Assembly: GCA_902560875.1 (NCBI GenBank)
Contig: CACENO010000003.1
Location: forward strand, 1 to 64,000
Reading direction: 5' to 3'
Source: an uncultured Prochlorococcus sp.
GTDB lineage: Bacteria > Cyanobacteriota > Cyanobacteriia > PCC-6307 > Cyanobiaceae
Length of the DNA: 64,000 nucleotides
In this document: positions 54,755 to 64,000 of the stretch, piece by piece
How the letters are laid out: every line of letters starts with the position of its first letter
Position numbering within the stretch: the first letter of the stretch is position 1
Program-made: the position numbers and the translations under genes
Notes under the pieces: model-generated
Told to the model about the DNA's origin: nothing
Databases searched by the model: none
What the model saw: the letters and a program-made list of their open reading frames with translations, nothing else

Positions 54755-56897
54755 ATGTTTGCAAGCGGATCGACCGCTATGGAAGAAGCCTCAATGTCGA
54801 GTGATCGAGTAGCTCAAGGAATTGCTAATAGGGCATTCCCTCTAGCTGCGATAACAGGGCATGGCACTCTCAAGTTGGCTTTAATGCTTGCGGCGGTAGA
54901 CCCAGGACTTGGGGGGGTAATTATTGCTGGAGGACGTGGAACTGGAAAATCCATCTTGGCAAGAGGTTTGCATGCATTGTTACCGCCGATTGAGGTTCTT
55001 TCCATTGATTTAGAAAGTGAAAGTGAATCAACCAACTCTTCTTTACGTTCTATTGGCTTAAACCTTGATCCCAACTGCCCTGATGAGTGGGATGAAGGTA
55101 CGAAGAACGTGATCGCTCAAAAACATGATTTAGATCTGAATGCGACCGAAAATAATTTGCCAACAAGGGTTATTCCTGCTCCTTTTGTTCAAGTTCCTTT
55201 AGGCATTACAGAAGATCGATTAGTTGGTTCAGTTGATGTAGCTGGTTCTTTAGCAAGCGGATCTGCAGTTTTTCAACCAGGCTTGCTTGCAGAGGCTCAT
55301 CGAGGTGTTCTCTATGTCGATGAATTAAACCTATTGGATGATGGGATCGTTAATTTGATGCTAGCTGCTGTTGGAGCCGGAGAAAATAGGGTTGAAAGAG
55401 AAGGATTAAGTCTTAGTCATCCATGTCGACCCATGTTAATTGCAACCTATAACCCAGAGGAGGGTGCAGTTCGTGATCATCTTCTAGATCGCTTTGCAAT
55501 AGTTCTTTCAGCAGATCAGTTGATTTCAAATGAGCAAAGAGTGGAAATTACCCAAGCGGTGTTATCTCATGGGAAATGTAGTGAAAGCTTTGCTCAGACT
55601 TGGTCTGAAAATACTCAAGCACTAGCTACTCAATTACTACTTGCGAGACAGTGGCTTCCCGATGTTCAAATAAGCCAGGAGCAGATTGAGTACTTAGTAA
55701 AAGAAGCCATAAGGGGGGGGGGTTGAAGGACATAGATCAGAGCTTTATGCCGTCAGAGTTGCAAAAGCTCATGCTGCCTTAAGTGGCAGAGATCAGGTTG
55801 ATGTCAATGATCTGCAGATTGCTGTTCGTCTTGTAATCCTTCCTCGTGCCTTGCAGTTGCCACCACAGGAAGAACAAATAGAACCTCCTCCCCCTCCAGA
55901 AGATCAACAACCACCTCAGGATCAATCGGAGGAATCTTCTGAAGAAGAAGAAGATAATAGTGAGGATGAACAAACGCCAGAAGAGGAGTCATCACCTCCT
56001 ATCCCAGAGGAATTTATGCTTGATCCCGAAGCATGTGCTGTAGACCCTGACCTTTTACTTTTTTCCTCTGCTAAATCTAAAAGTGGAAATAGTGGTAGTC
56101 GTTCAGCAGTTCTTAGTGACAGTCGTGGCAGGTATGTAAAACCAATACTCCCTAGAGGCCCTGTGCGCCGTATTGCTGTTGATGCGACATTGAGAGCTGC
56201 TGCTCCGTATCAGAGATCTCGTCGAGAGAAGAATCCAGATCGAATAGTTATTGTTGAAGAAGGAGATTTGCGTGCCAAACTTTTACAAAGGAAGGCTGGT
56301 GCTTTAGTCATATTTCTTGTAGATGCAAGTGGTTCTATGGCATTAAATCGAATGCAAAGTGCGAAGGGCGCTGTGATTCGTTTACTTACAGAGGCCTATG
56401 AGAATAGAGATGAGGTGTCTTTGATCCCGTTCAGAGGGGAGCAGGCAGAGGTGCTTCTTCCTCCAACTCGTTCGATTACTGCAGCAAAAAGACGCTTGGA
56501 AACAATGCCCTGTGGAGGGGGTTCTCCTCTTGCCCATGGACTAACTCAGGCTGCACGAGTTGGGGCAAATGCATTGTCTACAGGAGACCTTGGTCAGGTT
56601 GTTGTCGTTGCGATTACAGACGGTCGAGGGAATGTGCCTTTAGGTAAGTCCCTCGGGCAACCTGAGCTAGAAGGTGAAGAACCCGTTGATTTAAAACAAG
56701 AGGTACTTGACGTGGCATCTCGCTACAGAAATTTAGGTATTAAATTGCTTGTTATAGATACAGAAAGAAAGTTTATTGGGAGTGGAATGGGAAAGGATTT
56801 AGCAGAAGCTGCAGGAGGTAAATATGTTCAACTTCCTAAGGCAAGCGATCAGGCAATTGCAGCAATTGCTATGGATGCAATTGGGGAAGTTAATTGA
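54755..56897 (+). CDS. chlD: Magnesium chelatase subunit D, with a poly-G frameshift
   Basis: ATP-dependent insertion of Mg2+ into protoporphyrin IX uses ChlH, ChlI and ChlD. The first part (to 55726) is the AAA+ domain with Walker A-like [14 protein letters not shown] and [27 protein letters not shown]. The second (from about 55723 in the next frame) continues [30 protein letters not shown], a proline/acid-rich linker and a VWA integrin I domain with DASGSMAL. The frames are joined if one G is removed from the G10 run at 55713-55722. Start ATG 54755 or 54794. An essential pigment gene, so slippage or sequence error is likely. Confidence 0.88.
55713..55722 (+). repeat. G10 homopolymer in chlD
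   Basis: Ten consecutive Gs in an AT-rich gene. With nine Gs the frame would run on as I-R-G-G-V-E-G-H; with ten it meets TGA at 55724. Confidence 0.95.
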
Positions 56898-56959
56898 TTG
56901 ACCTTGTCAATATATAAATACTGAAAATAGAAAAATCAAGAGACAAGAATATTTAACTT

Positions 56960-57817
56960 TTATGGAAGAGATTTTGATGGATAAATTTCATTGAAGAATT
57001 GCCCAAGACCAATAGTAACACTTCTGAGAGCATTCATTAGCTCTTCGTCTTCTATTATTTTATTAATATCAGTACCAAAAGCATCTATTTTTTTTGACAA
57101 AGATCTTGTATTGTTTGCAGTTTCTTTTATATCATTTAGTGTCTTTGGATTATCTATTGCAGCAAGAATATTATTTATATGTCTACTAGCTTCAATCAAT
57201 TCGACAATAATTGGCTGCGCTCGATAGATTTCTTCTCTTGCCTGTAAGATTAGGTCTTCAAGTTCTTTTTGTGTTCTGTCAAATTGATCAGCCGAACTCA
57301 CAAGTTTTTCAATAATGTCTTCTTCGCCAGCTTTTTTGACAATTCGATCAAGTTCTGTTGTTAGTGAAGAAATGCTAGTCAAGGCTTCTCCTTCTATGGA
57401 ATCGCCTTCGCAAATAATCTCATTACTATTGCAATCTGGGTCAATAGGTAATGGGGAGTTTTGATATACCTTTCCACTACTTATTAAAGCTACTTGAACG
57501 TCACTCCCTAAAAGAGAATTTTTTATAAGCCTGGCAACTATTGGTTTAGGTAATAGTAAGTTTTTTTTCTCTAGCTTTAATGTTGCCTGAATATTTTCTG
57601 GTTTAATTTCTATGCGTCCAATGGAACCAACAAGTATTCCTCTATAAGTTACCGGTGAGCCTTCGGAGAGTCCACTTGCATCTGAAAAGTTTGCCTTGAT
57701 GCTCCATGTATTTGCTCCAACTTTAATGCCCCGAAGCCACAGCATTGAGCCGCCAAATGCAACAATTCCTCCGAGAATTGATATGCCAACAATGGCATCA
57801 CGAAAACTGCGTCGCAT
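56960..57817 (-). CDS. MlaD/MCE-family lipid transport protein
   Basis: A 285-aa protein with one N-terminal membrane anchor (DAIVGISILGGIVAFGGSMLWL) and an MCE domain (DASGLSEGSPVTYRGILVGSIGRIEI) beginning near residue 45. The helical C-terminal half (LEDLILQAREEIYRAQP; ETANNTRSLSKKIDAFG) is typical of periplasmic lipid-carrier subunits. Likely part of an ABC system moving glycerolipids between membranes, as TGD2 does in plastids. The ATPase gene lies 5 bases upstream. Confidence 0.85.
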   Translation of the reverse strand: MRRSFRDAIVGISILGGIVAFGGSMLWLRGIKVGANTWSIKANFSDASGLSEGSPVTYRGILVGSIGRIEIKPENIQATLKLEKKNLLLPKPIVARLIKNSLLGSDVQVALISSGKVYQNSPLPIDPDCNSNEIICEGDSIEGEALTSISSLTTELDRIVKKAGEEDIIEKLVSSADQFDRTQKELEDLILQAREEIYRAQPIIVELIEASRHINNILAAIDNPKTLNDIKETANNTRSLSKKIDAFGTDINKIIEDEELMNALRSVTIGLGQFFNEIYPSKSLP

Positions 57818-57822
57818 AGGGC

Positions 57823-58608
57823 TTAATGATCTGCAGGTTGCATTGGACCTTGAAGACTGCCTGTTCGAAATTGCTTGACAAAAGGGTTTTTACTTTCTTT
57901 GAACTCTTGTATTGTCCCTCCCCATTGGAACCTACCCCCATAAAGCATTAGAACTCTTTCGGCAGTTCTCTCAATAGTACTAAGAACATGACTTACAACT
58001 ATTGAACATCCACATGCGAGTTTTGTTGTTTTAACAATTAGGTCTTCAATTCTGGTACAAGCTACAGGGTCAAGTCCTGCAGTTGGTTCGTCATACAAAA
58101 GTAAAGGCATTGCACTTTTTTCTTTGTAAGGTTCATTGATTAATGCTCTTGCGAAACTTACACGTTTTTGCATCCCTCCACTGAGTTGGCCAGGAAGCTT
58201 ATTGGATACGTCGTAAAGGCCAACTTCCTCAAGAGCAGCCATGACTTTTCGATGCACAATTTCTTGATCGACTTTGCCACCTCTTTGTAAAAGGAAACCT
58301 ACATTTTCCTCGACAGTTAAAGATCCTAAAAGTGCTGGGTTTTGAAATACAAGTCGTACGTCAGGCGGATTTATTTGATCAAGCCTGAGAAAATCCTGCT
58401 TCTCTCCAAATAATTGAAGTTCCCCGCTTGTGGGGAGAAGAAGTCCAGCTAAAAGCCTTAATATTGTAGATTTCCCGGATCCAGACGGTCCAACTATTGC
58501 AAGCCTTTCGCCAAGTCGCATTGTCAAGTTAAGCCTATTAAGCACAGGAAATTTCTCCCATTGCATTGATAGGCTCTGCATTTCTACCGCAGCTATGTGT
58601 TGAGCCAC
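57823..58608 (-). CDS. MlaF-type ABC transporter ATP-binding protein
   Basis: A 261-aa ATPase. Walker A GPSGSGKSTILRLLAG is near residue 39, the Q-loop in VFQNPALLG, the signature LSGGMQKRVSFARAL near 140 (the GGMQKR form typical of MlaF/TGD3), Walker B LLLYDEPTAGLDPVAC near 168 and the H-loop VVSHVL. Start is GTG 58608, though an internal ATG near residue 10 is possible. It works with the MlaD-like gene just downstream; the permease is not in this window. Confidence 0.9.
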   Translation of the reverse strand: MAQHIAAVEMQSLSMQWEKFPVLNRLNLTMRLGERLAIVGPSGSGKSTILRLLAGLLLPTSGELQLFGEKQDFLRLDQINPPDVRLVFQNPALLGSLTVEENVGFLLQRGGKVDQEIVHRKVMAALEEVGLYDVSNKLPGQLSGGMQKRVSFARALINEPYKEKSAMPLLLYDEPTAGLDPVACTRIEDLIVKTTKLACGCSIVVSHVLSTIERTAERVLMLYGGRFQWGGTIQEFKESKNPFVKQFRTGSLQGPMQPADH

Positions 58609-58710
58609 GCTAAAGAATTCGTATTTACTTCTCTAATATTGCCTTGGATGTGTAATTTTGAAAGGTTCCTTAGAGTTCTTAAAAGGCTTTAAGAAAGGCC
58701 CCATCCACAT

Positions 58711-60132
58711 TTGACCTCTCAAAAGCAAACTACGAATCAACTTCGCTTCCGAAAGGGCAAGCCTTTGAGGCGGCCCAATAGATCTTTCAAAAGATCTCGT
58801 CAAAACGATTTGATGACGCGCTGTTTAAGGGCTATTCGCTGGCTTTTGCCAGGATTGGTTGTTAAGAGATGGATGGTTACTTCTGGCTTGGGTTTGTTGC
58901 TGGCCTTAGTTGGCGTAGCTATCTGGGCGGATTTGCGACCAATTTATTGGAGCATTGAACTCCTCTTTTGGCTTTTAGGAGCTATTGCAACTTTCCTCCC
59001 AAGGAGCGTAACCGGTCCGCTAGTTCTGCTTCTTGGGGCTGGTCTTTTGCTCTGGGGACAGAGTCGTAGTTTTGGTTCTGTTCAGCAAGCGCTTGCTCCT
59101 GATAAGGATACTGTTTTAGTTGATGCCTTGAGGGCCAAAAGCAAGCTAAATCGTGGCCCAAATATTGTTGCCATTGGTGGAGGTACAGGTCTTTCGAGTC
59201 TTCTTAGTGGGCTTAAAAGCTATAGCAGCAGAATCACTGCAATTGTGACGGTTGCAGATGATGGAGGAAGTAGTGGCATTTTGCGCAGAGAACTAGGCGT
59301 TCAGCCACCTGGTGACATTAGGAATTGCTTAGCTGCTCTTTCTACTGAGGCGCCTTTATTAACTAGACTTTTTCAGTATCGATTCTCCTCAGGTAGTGGG
59401 TTAGAGGGGCACAGTTTTGGCAATCTTTTCCTTTCTGCGTTGACTGCTATTACAGGGAATCTTGAGACTGCAATTACAGCATCTAGCAGAGTTCTTGCTG
59501 TTCAGGGCCAGGTTGTACCAGCAACAAATGCAGATGTTCGTCTTTGGGCTGAATTGGAGAATGGACAAAGAATTGAGGGGGAATCTGTTATTGGGCAAGC
59601 TCCAAGCCCAATAGTGAGAATTGGTTGTTATCCAGATAAGCCTCCAGCTCTTCCTAGGGCACTTGAGGCGATATCTAATGCTGATTTAATTTTGCTTGGT
59701 CCAGGGAGTCTTTATACGTCACTTTTGCCAAACTTGCTTGTCCCTGAATTGGTTGATGCAATTCAAAAAAGTACAGCCCCCAAGTTATATATATGTAATT
59801 TAATGACCCAGCCTGGGGAAACAGATGGGTTGGATGTTGCTGGTCATGTAAGAGCTATAGAAGCTCAACTTGCTAGTTTTGGGATTAGCAAGAGAATATT
59901 TACTTCGATTCTTGCTCAAGATGAAATATACCCATCACCACTAGTTGATTATTACAAGGTGAGGGGTGCTGACCCAGTTATTTGTGATAAGAGAGAGCTT
60001 AACTCTAAAGGTTATAAGGTTATTCTTGCCCCTCTTCAAGGAAGAAGACCTACTCCAACTTTGAGGCATGATCCTAGAAGTTTGGCATTGGCAATTATGC
60101 GATTCTATAAAAGGTATAAGAAGGAATTTTAG
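58711..60132 (+). CDS. YvcK/CofD-like protein with membrane N-terminus
   Basis: A 473-aa protein. After a basic start and two or three hydrophobic stretches ([36 protein letters not shown]), the conserved domain begins [19 protein letters not shown] and continues [30 protein letters not shown], and [16 protein letters not shown] near residue 330. YvcK proteins bind UDP-sugars and affect cell-wall metabolism. The TTG at 58711 is the longest start; ATG at 58813 is an alternative. It overlaps the end of ndhJ by four bases. Confidence 0.87.
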   Translation: MTSQKQTTNQLRFRKGKPLRRPNRSFKRSRQNDLMTRCLRAIRWLLPGLVVKRWMVTSGLGLLLALVGVAIWADLRPIYWSIELLFWLLGAIATFLPRSVTGPLVLLLGAGLLLWGQSRSFGSVQQALAPDKDTVLVDALRAKSKLNRGPNIVAIGGGTGLSSLLSGLKSYSSRITAIVTVADDGGSSGILRRELGVQPPGDIRNCLAALSTEAPLLTRLFQYRFSSGSGLEGHSFGNLFLSALTAITGNLETAITASSRVLAVQGQVVPATNADVRLWAELENGQRIEGESVIGQAPSPIVRIGCYPDKPPALPRALEAISNADLILLGPGSLYTSLLPNLLVPELVDAIQKSTAPKLYICNLMTQPGETDGLDVAGHVRAIEAQLASFGISKRIFTSILAQDEIYPSPLVDYYKVRGADPVICDKRELNSKGYKVILAPLQGRRPTPTLRHDPRSLALAIMRFYKRYKKEF

Positions 60133-60707
60133 TAGGCATCTTGCATCTCATAGAAGTCAGGTTGTACATAATCCTTACGCAGTGGCCATCCTTTCCAATC
60201 TTCTGGCATAAGAAGTCTTTTAGGATGCGGATGACCATCAAAATTGATTCCAAACATGTCATAAGTTTCCCGCTCTTGCCAATCTGAACCTTTAAAAATT
60301 GAGTAAAGGCTTGGCACTAAAAGAGCGCCATCACGATTTAGAAAAACTTTAAGCCGCACTTCTCTAATAGATAATTTTTTTTCACTAATTTCAGCTTTCT
60401 CAAAATCACTCATTGCGATTAATTGATAAAAGCAGACAAGTCTTTTCCCAGGTCCCTCGTCATACCCTCCTTGGCACTGTAAGTAATTAAAACCGAATTT
60501 TTTTAAAGCTGAAACTATTTGATTGAGGTTATCTGGCTCTACTCCAATGATTTCAATTCCAAGGTGATCTGGTTCTAGAACAGTATGATTTAAGCCCTGA
60601 TTGCTTAACCATTGGCTAACTTCACCAGGCTCAGGGGAATTAGAGAGTTCTAGATCATCTATATTGTTTTCATTGTTCTTGATTTCATCAGTTTTGTCTG
60701 CTTTCAT
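60129..60707 (-). CDS. ndhJ: NAD(P)H-quinone oxidoreductase subunit J
   Basis: Peripheral-arm subunit (equivalent to NuoC) of the NDH-1 complex for cyclic electron flow and respiration. The 192-aa chain has the 30-kDa signature [36 protein letters not shown] near residue 150. ATG at 60707, coupled to ndhK's stop (overlap of 4 bases). Order ndhC-ndhK-ndhJ is the conserved cyanobacterial and plastid operon. Confidence 0.96.
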   Translation of the reverse strand: MKADKTDEIKNNENNIDDLELSNSPEPGEVSQWLSNQGLNHTVLEPDHLGIEIIGVEPDNLNQIVSALKKFGFNYLQCQGGYDEGPGKRLVCFYQLIAMSDFEKAEISEKKLSIREVRLKVFLNRDGALLVPSLYSIFKGSDWQERETYDMFGINFDGHPHPKRLLMPEDWKGWPLRKDYVQPDFYEMQDAY

Positions 60708-61483
60708 GAGTCTTTTTTCTCCTCCGAAGTAAGTACTACTGTATCTAAATCCATTTCTGAATTTAATGTTTGTTGATTGCTAGCTTTAAGAGCTTCTTGT
60801 TGAGTTTTTGCTTTTAAATATTCACCAGTAACTAATGGCTTGACGCTCTTCATTTGATGCTTGACTGTGAAATAACGATGTGTTTGTTGTTGTTTCCTTC
60901 TCTCTGCTACTGACTCATTGCTTACTTTCTTACGTAGCTTAATAACGGCATCAAATATTGCTTCTGGCCTTGGGGGACACCCAGGCAAATAAAGATCTAC
61001 AGGAATTAGTTTGTCTACACCTCGAACAGCTGTTGTTGAATCTGCACTAAACATTCCACCAGTAATTGTGCAAGCGCCCATAGCAATAACGTATTTGGGC
61101 TCAGGCATTTGCTCATAGAGTCTGACAAGTGCTGGGCCCATTTTCATAGTGACTGTGCCTGCAACTATTAAGAGGTCAGCTTGTCGAGGAGAACTTCTAG
61201 GGACTAGACCAAATCGATCGAAATCGAACCGAGATCCAATTAAGGCTGCAAACTCTATAAAACAACAAGCTGTTCCATATAACAAAGGCCATAGGCTGCT
61301 TAGCCTTGCCCAATTATGAAGATCATCGAGACTTGTGAGTATTACGTTTTCGCTCAGATCAGTTGTTACGGTTGGTGCCCCAACGGGGCCACAAGTGGCA
61401 GAGCGCAGATCGCGGATTGCACCTATAGAAGGGGTGTCAGTCAATTTACTAGCTCCACTCGAGGGCACCTTTTCTCCATGCAT
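60704..61483 (-). CDS. ndhK: NAD(P)H-quinone oxidoreductase subunit K
   Basis: Equivalent to NuoB; it binds the N2 iron-sulfur cluster. [25 protein letters not shown] contributes the CC pair, and ACTITGGMF with [11 protein letters not shown] the remaining cysteines. Length 259 aa, with a C-terminal extension of about 60 charged residues not needed for the core fold. The ATG at 61483 overlaps ndhC by 35 bases, as in other cyanobacteria where ndhK can start inside ndhC. Confidence 0.96.
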   Translation of the reverse strand: MHGEKVPSSGASKLTDTPSIGAIRDLRSATCGPVGAPTVTTDLSENVILTSLDDLHNWARLSSLWPLLYGTACCFIEFAALIGSRFDFDRFGLVPRSSPRQADLLIVAGTVTMKMGPALVRLYEQMPEPKYVIAMGACTITGGMFSADSTTAVRGVDKLIPVDLYLPGCPPRPEAIFDAVIKLRKKVSNESVAERRKQQQTHRYFTVKHQMKSVKPLVTGEYLKAKTQQEALKASNQQTLNSEMDLDTVVLTSEEKKDS

Positions 61484-61811
61484 AGGCTAGTGCCACAACA
61501 AGGATTGCAATGAAAATAAGAGCTTCTATAAAAGCTAATAGGCCTAATCGATGAAATGCAACTGCCCAGGGATAAAGGAAAACCGTCTCAACGTCAAAAA
61601 TTACAAAAACCAAAGCAAACATGTAATAGCGGATGTTGAATTGGATCCAAGCACCACCTATAGGCTCCATACCTGACTCATAAGTGAGTTCTCTCTCGCC
61701 GGTTCGACTTCTAGGGGCTAGTAACTTATTAGTGATTAGTGCTAGCGCAGGAACAGCTGTTGAAAGTATGAGGAAGCCGAGGAAAGCATCGTATCCCTGA
61801 AGAGAAAACAT
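61449..61811 (-). CDS. ndhC: NAD(P)H-quinone oxidoreductase subunit 3
   Basis: Membrane subunit (equivalent to NuoA), three transmembrane helices: [44 protein letters not shown] and [16 protein letters not shown]. The conserved [12 protein letters not shown] loop is in place. The 120-aa length and position as the first gene of the operon are standard. ATG at 61811; the gap to rubA holds the divergent promoters. Confidence 0.96.
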   Translation of the reverse strand: MFSLQGYDAFLGFLILSTAVPALALITNKLLAPRSRTGERELTYESGMEPIGGAWIQFNIRYYMFALVFVIFDVETVFLYPWAVAFHRLGLLAFIEALIFIAILVVALAYAWRKGALEWS

Positions 61812-61958
61812 TGATATTGGTTACTTTTCGAAAGTGATTAGTTCGATAATAAGTCGGTATTCACTCATCAGTGAAACAGTCGATAAAGTTGTCTTGAATC
61901 GGAGAGGATCGTAAGTAATGGCACTAAAATCCCAAGCAGGATTGATAATGTCTGTACA

Positions 61959-62342
61959 TTGGAAAATGATGTTGTTGAAACAGTGTCTTTAGAAGATAAC
62001 CAAACAGAATCGGAATTAAGAGCAAATACCTCAGAGAGTAGGTATGAGTGCCGAAACTGTGGTTATGTTTATGACCCTAAAGATGGAGTCAGGAAATTTG
62101 GAATAGTTGAAGGGACAGCCTTTTCTGATTTGGACCAACTGACTTTCAGATGTCCAGTTTGTCGAATGGGCGTCGAATCATTTTTTGATATTGGCCCTAG
62201 ATCATCCCCCAGTGGTTTTGATGAAAATTTAAATTATGGCTTTGGAATTAATAACCTCACCCCAGGTCAAAAAAATGTATTGATTTTTGGGGGTTTAGCC
62301 TTTGCATTTGCCTGTTTCCTTTCTTTGTACTCCTTGCATTAA
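61959..62342 (+). CDS. rubA: Rubredoxin with C-terminal membrane anchor
   Basis: A 127-aa protein. An N-terminal acidic stretch, then the rubredoxin fold with iron cysteines in YECRNCGYVYDPKDGVR near residue 32 and FRCPVCRMG near 66, and a final transmembrane helix (VLIFGGLAFAFACFLSLYSL). RubA is needed for photosystem I and II biogenesis. The frame starts at TTG 61959; GTG 61983 is possible, and no ATG is in frame. It precedes ycf48 by 14 bases. Confidence 0.9.
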   Translation: MENDVVETVSLEDNQTESELRANTSESRYECRNCGYVYDPKDGVRKFGIVEGTAFSDLDQLTFRCPVCRMGVESFFDIGPRSSPSGFDENLNYGFGINNLTPGQKNVLIFGGLAFAFACFLSLYSLH

Positions 62343-62356
62343 CCCTTTCCATTCCC

Positions 62357-63367
62357 ATGAATCGCTTTAGATCTACTCTTGTAAATTTTCTTCTAATCCT
62401 TTGCTTAGGAATTGGAACAACTGGTTGTATATCAACAAGACTTCCTGTGGCGATTTCAAGTCCTTGGGAGGAAGTCAATTTAAATACTCAAGCAAATCCT
62501 CTAGATATTGGATTTGCCAATGATAAACATGGTTTTTTGATTGGAACAAATCGTTTAATTCAAGAAACTAATGATGGTGGCAAAAGCTGGAAAGAGAGAA
62601 GTTTAGAAATCCCAAGTGAAGAAAATTTTCGTTTGATCAGCATCGATTTTCAAGGTGATGAGGGGTGGATTGCTGGTCAACCTGGTTTGGTTTTGCATAC
62701 TCAAGATGCCGGGCAAAGTTGGACGCGGTTGGCCTTGGGGAACAAATTACCGGGAGAACCATATTTAATAAAAACACTTGGGATTGATTCCGCTGAGTTG
62801 GCTACTACGGCAGGAGCTATCTATCGCACCAATAATGCAGGTCAAAGTTGGGAAGGAAAGATTAATGAAGCTTCAGGGGGTATTCGCGATATAAGACGAG
62901 GGGTTAATGGTGAATATGTAAGTGTTAGCAGCTTAGGAAATTTTTACGCCACTTTGAATCCAGACCAAGATTCTTGGCAGCCTCATCAAAGAGCTAGTAG
63001 CAAAAGAGTCCAAACAATGGGTTTCAAGCCAGATGGATCACTTTGGATGCTCTCTAGAGGGGCTGAAATTCGTTTCTTAGAGCAAAATGATGATCTGGAA
63101 ACTTGGGATAAGCCGATCATTCCTATCGTCAATGGATACAACTATTTAGATTTGGCTTGGGGACCAAAAAATACTATTTGGGCTGCAGGAGGAAACGGAA
63201 CACTCTTAGTTAGTGATGATGAGGGTGACTCTTGGCAATTAGATCCAAAAGGAGATATTCAGCCTACAAATTTGATCAGGGTTGTATTTGATGGCAGCTC
63301 ATCTCAGTCAGAACCTAGAGGTTTCGTGCTTGGAGAACGAGGAACTCTCCTTCGCTGGGTGGGTTAA
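62357..63367 (+). CDS. ycf48: Photosystem II assembly factor Ycf48 (HCF136)
   Basis: A lumenal beta-propeller that binds the D1 precursor during PSII assembly. The N-terminus is a lipoprotein signal (VNFLLILCLGIGTTGCIS, lipobox cysteine near residue 23). Repeated GKSW/GQSW-type blades follow (NDGGKSWKERS, DAGQSWTRLAL, NAGQSWEGKIN, DEGDSWQLDP) and the chain ends LGERGTLLRWVG. Length 336 aa. ATG at 62357. It sits in the conserved rubA-ycf48-psbEFL order. Confidence 0.96.
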   Translation: MNRFRSTLVNFLLILCLGIGTTGCISTRLPVAISSPWEEVNLNTQANPLDIGFANDKHGFLIGTNRLIQETNDGGKSWKERSLEIPSEENFRLISIDFQGDEGWIAGQPGLVLHTQDAGQSWTRLALGNKLPGEPYLIKTLGIDSAELATTAGAIYRTNNAGQSWEGKINEASGGIRDIRRGVNGEYVSVSSLGNFYATLNPDQDSWQPHQRASSKRVQTMGFKPDGSLWMLSRGAEIRFLEQNDDLETWDKPIIPIVNGYNYLDLAWGPKNTIWAAGGNGTLLVSDDEGDSWQLDPKGDIQPTNLIRVVFDGSSSQSEPRGFVLGERGTLLRWVG

Positions 63368-63476
63368 GACAAAAAAAAAGGAAAAATTGCACAACTCTCT
63401 GTAACCAAGCCTGTTAACCATTCGCATACATCATGCTTAGCCTTGATAGGATCATCTGGCTGATACGCATGAGGTT

Positions 63477-63725
63477 ATGGCTGCCGGCTCTACGGGAGAA
63501 CGCCCGTTTTTTGAGATCCTTACCGACATCAAGTTTTGGGTTATTCAACTCGTAACCCTGCCAGCTATCTTTGTTTCTGGATTCTTGTTTGTTTCAACAG
63601 GTCTTGCCTATGACACATTCGGGACACCAAGACCTGATGCATACTTCCAGGGTTCTGAGACAAAAGCTCCTGTTGTGAGCCAGCGCTATGAATCCAAGTC
63701 CCAACTAGACCTGCGTCTGCAATAA
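63477..63725 (+). CDS. psbE: Cytochrome b559 alpha subunit
   Basis: An 82-aa PSII core subunit. [20 protein letters not shown] leads to one transmembrane helix; in the usual PsbE the haem histidine lies in a YWVIH motif, but here the equivalent region reads FWVIQ. Conserved [14 protein letters not shown]-like ([21 protein letters not shown]) follows. This is a striking substitution in the haem-ligand position. ATG at 63477; psbF begins three bases after the stop. Confidence 0.93.
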   Translation: MAAGSTGERPFFEILTDIKFWVIQLVTLPAIFVSGFLFVSTGLAYDTFGTPRPDAYFQGSETKAPVVSQRYESKSQLDLRLQ

Positions 63726-63728
63726 GAC

Positions 63729-63866
63729 ATGACACAATCTGCTCCTCTCCAATCCGAACGCCTCTATCCGATTTTTACGGTTAGGTTTTTCGCTGTACAC
63801 GCCTTGGGTGTCCCAACCGTGTTTTTCCTTGGTGCGATTGCTGCCATGCAGTTTATCCGTCGCTGA
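63729..63866 (+). CDS. psbF: Cytochrome b559 beta subunit
   Basis: A 45-aa protein missed by the ORF track. It reads [45 protein letters not shown]. The [22 protein letters not shown] segment with the haem histidine is the standard PsbF sequence. It pairs with PsbE. ATG at 63729, stop TGA ending 63866. Confidence 0.97.
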   Translation: MTQSAPLQSERLYPIFTVRFFAVHALGVPTVFFLGAIAAMQFIRR

Positions 63867-63885
63867 TTGCTCGCTATTAATCGCA

Positions 63886-64000
63886 ATGCAAGTAAACCCG
63901 AACCCAAACAATTTGCCTGTTGAATTGAACCGCACAAGCCTTTACTTAGGGCTTTTGCTTACGTTCGTAATGGGAATTTTGTTTTCCAGCTATTTCTTTA
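63886..64000 (+). CDS. psbL: Photosystem II protein PsbL, 3' truncated by window end
   Basis: The frame starting at ATG 63886 reads [38 protein letters not shown] and is cut one base into the next codon, where the 39-aa PsbL usually ends in N. The [11 protein letters not shown]...GILFSSYFF pattern is diagnostic. psbJ would be expected next. Confidence 0.96.
   Translation, partial: MQVNPNPNNLPVELNRTSLYLGLLLTFVMGILFSSYFF

Noticed and set aside
1-64000. CRISPR arrays, insertion sequences, prophage or genomic island genes
   Set aside because: No spaced direct repeats, transposase, integrase or phage-type genes were seen; gene content is core throughout.

Overview
The window is a low-GC, densely packed stretch of a cyanobacterial chromosome. 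Gene content, very small intergenic gaps, a CrtR hydroxylase, NtcA, the psbEFL, psbH, psbI and psbK genes, ndhC-K-J, rubA-ycf48, and many cyanobacteria-only DUF families (DUF565/Ycf20, DUF3084, DUF3146, DUF3155, DUF3177, DUF3181, DUF3769) point to marine Prochlorococcus. The roughly mid-to-high-30s GC suggests a low-light-adapted lineage of the SS120/MIT9211 kind; the strain assignment is inference. No insertion sequence, prophage, rRNA operon or CRISPR array was seen. Almost everything is core housekeeping or photosynthesis.

Layout. 0-5 kb: end of ycf20, pyrB and a 3-methyladenine glycosylase, a creatininase-family protein with gatC, crtR and tRNA-Leu. 4.5-5.1 kb is a gene-poor gap with two candidate tiny reading frames. 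5-12.4 kb: Ycf66-like membrane protein, ileS, DUF3177, trmB, glmM, a TxlA-like thioredoxin. 12.3-17.3 kb: cobO-like/dcd/thyX operon on the minus strand, then rph, ntcA (with a textbook-spaced NtcA box upstream), DUF3084 and a RuvC-like gene. 17.3-19.2 kb: DUF3146, pth, tatA and psbH on minus, and psbI (below the ORF-track cutoff) on plus. 19.2-30.4 kb: a 1064-aa LptD/DUF3769 outer-membrane protein, leuD-leuC, cinA-glyA, tRNA-Arg, DUF3181 and another small conserved gene, murJ, sfsA. 30.4-38.3 kb: amt1 preceded by a row of hairpins, ispH, DoxX, purH, an esterase, DUF3155 with a long structured leader, a sensor kinase. 38.3-43.2 kb: cobS (no canonical start codon), tgt, psbK, a Gfo/Idh dehydrogenase, a CBS/CorC membrane protein, and a CAT tRNA with a decayed tandem copy. 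43.2-54.8 kb: pyrE-ygfZ-like, a TM0106-type nuclease, a phosphohexomutase with rdgB, a carotenoid oxygenase, hisB, fabI, a thioredoxin-like protein, a DegT aminotransferase, a NUDIX hydrolase and folK. 54.7-64 kb: chlD interrupted by a run of ten Gs, MlaD/MlaF-like transport genes, yvcK, ndhJ-ndhK-ndhC, and the rubA-ycf48-psbE-psbF-psbL cluster, cut by the window end within psbL.

Functional themes: photosystem II parts and their assembly factors (psbE/F/L/H/I/K, ycf48, rubA), NDH-1 modules, pigment synthesis and turnover (chlD, crtR, carotenoid oxygenase, ispH), nitrogen control and uptake (ntcA, amt1), nucleotide metabolism (pyrB, pyrE, purH, thyX, dcd, rdgB), translation (gatC, ileS, trmB, pth, tgt, three tRNAs) and envelope synthesis (glmM, murJ, LptD-like, MlaD/F, fabI).

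Most notable oddities: the poly-G frameshift in the essential chlD gene; a CobO homologue that has lost its Walker A loop; cobS with a perfect AAGGAGG Shine-Dalgarno sequence but no ATG/GTG/TTG start; an NtcA-activated promoter architecture in front of ntcA itself; five hairpins around the amt1 start; and a long structured leader upstream of the DUF3155 gene.
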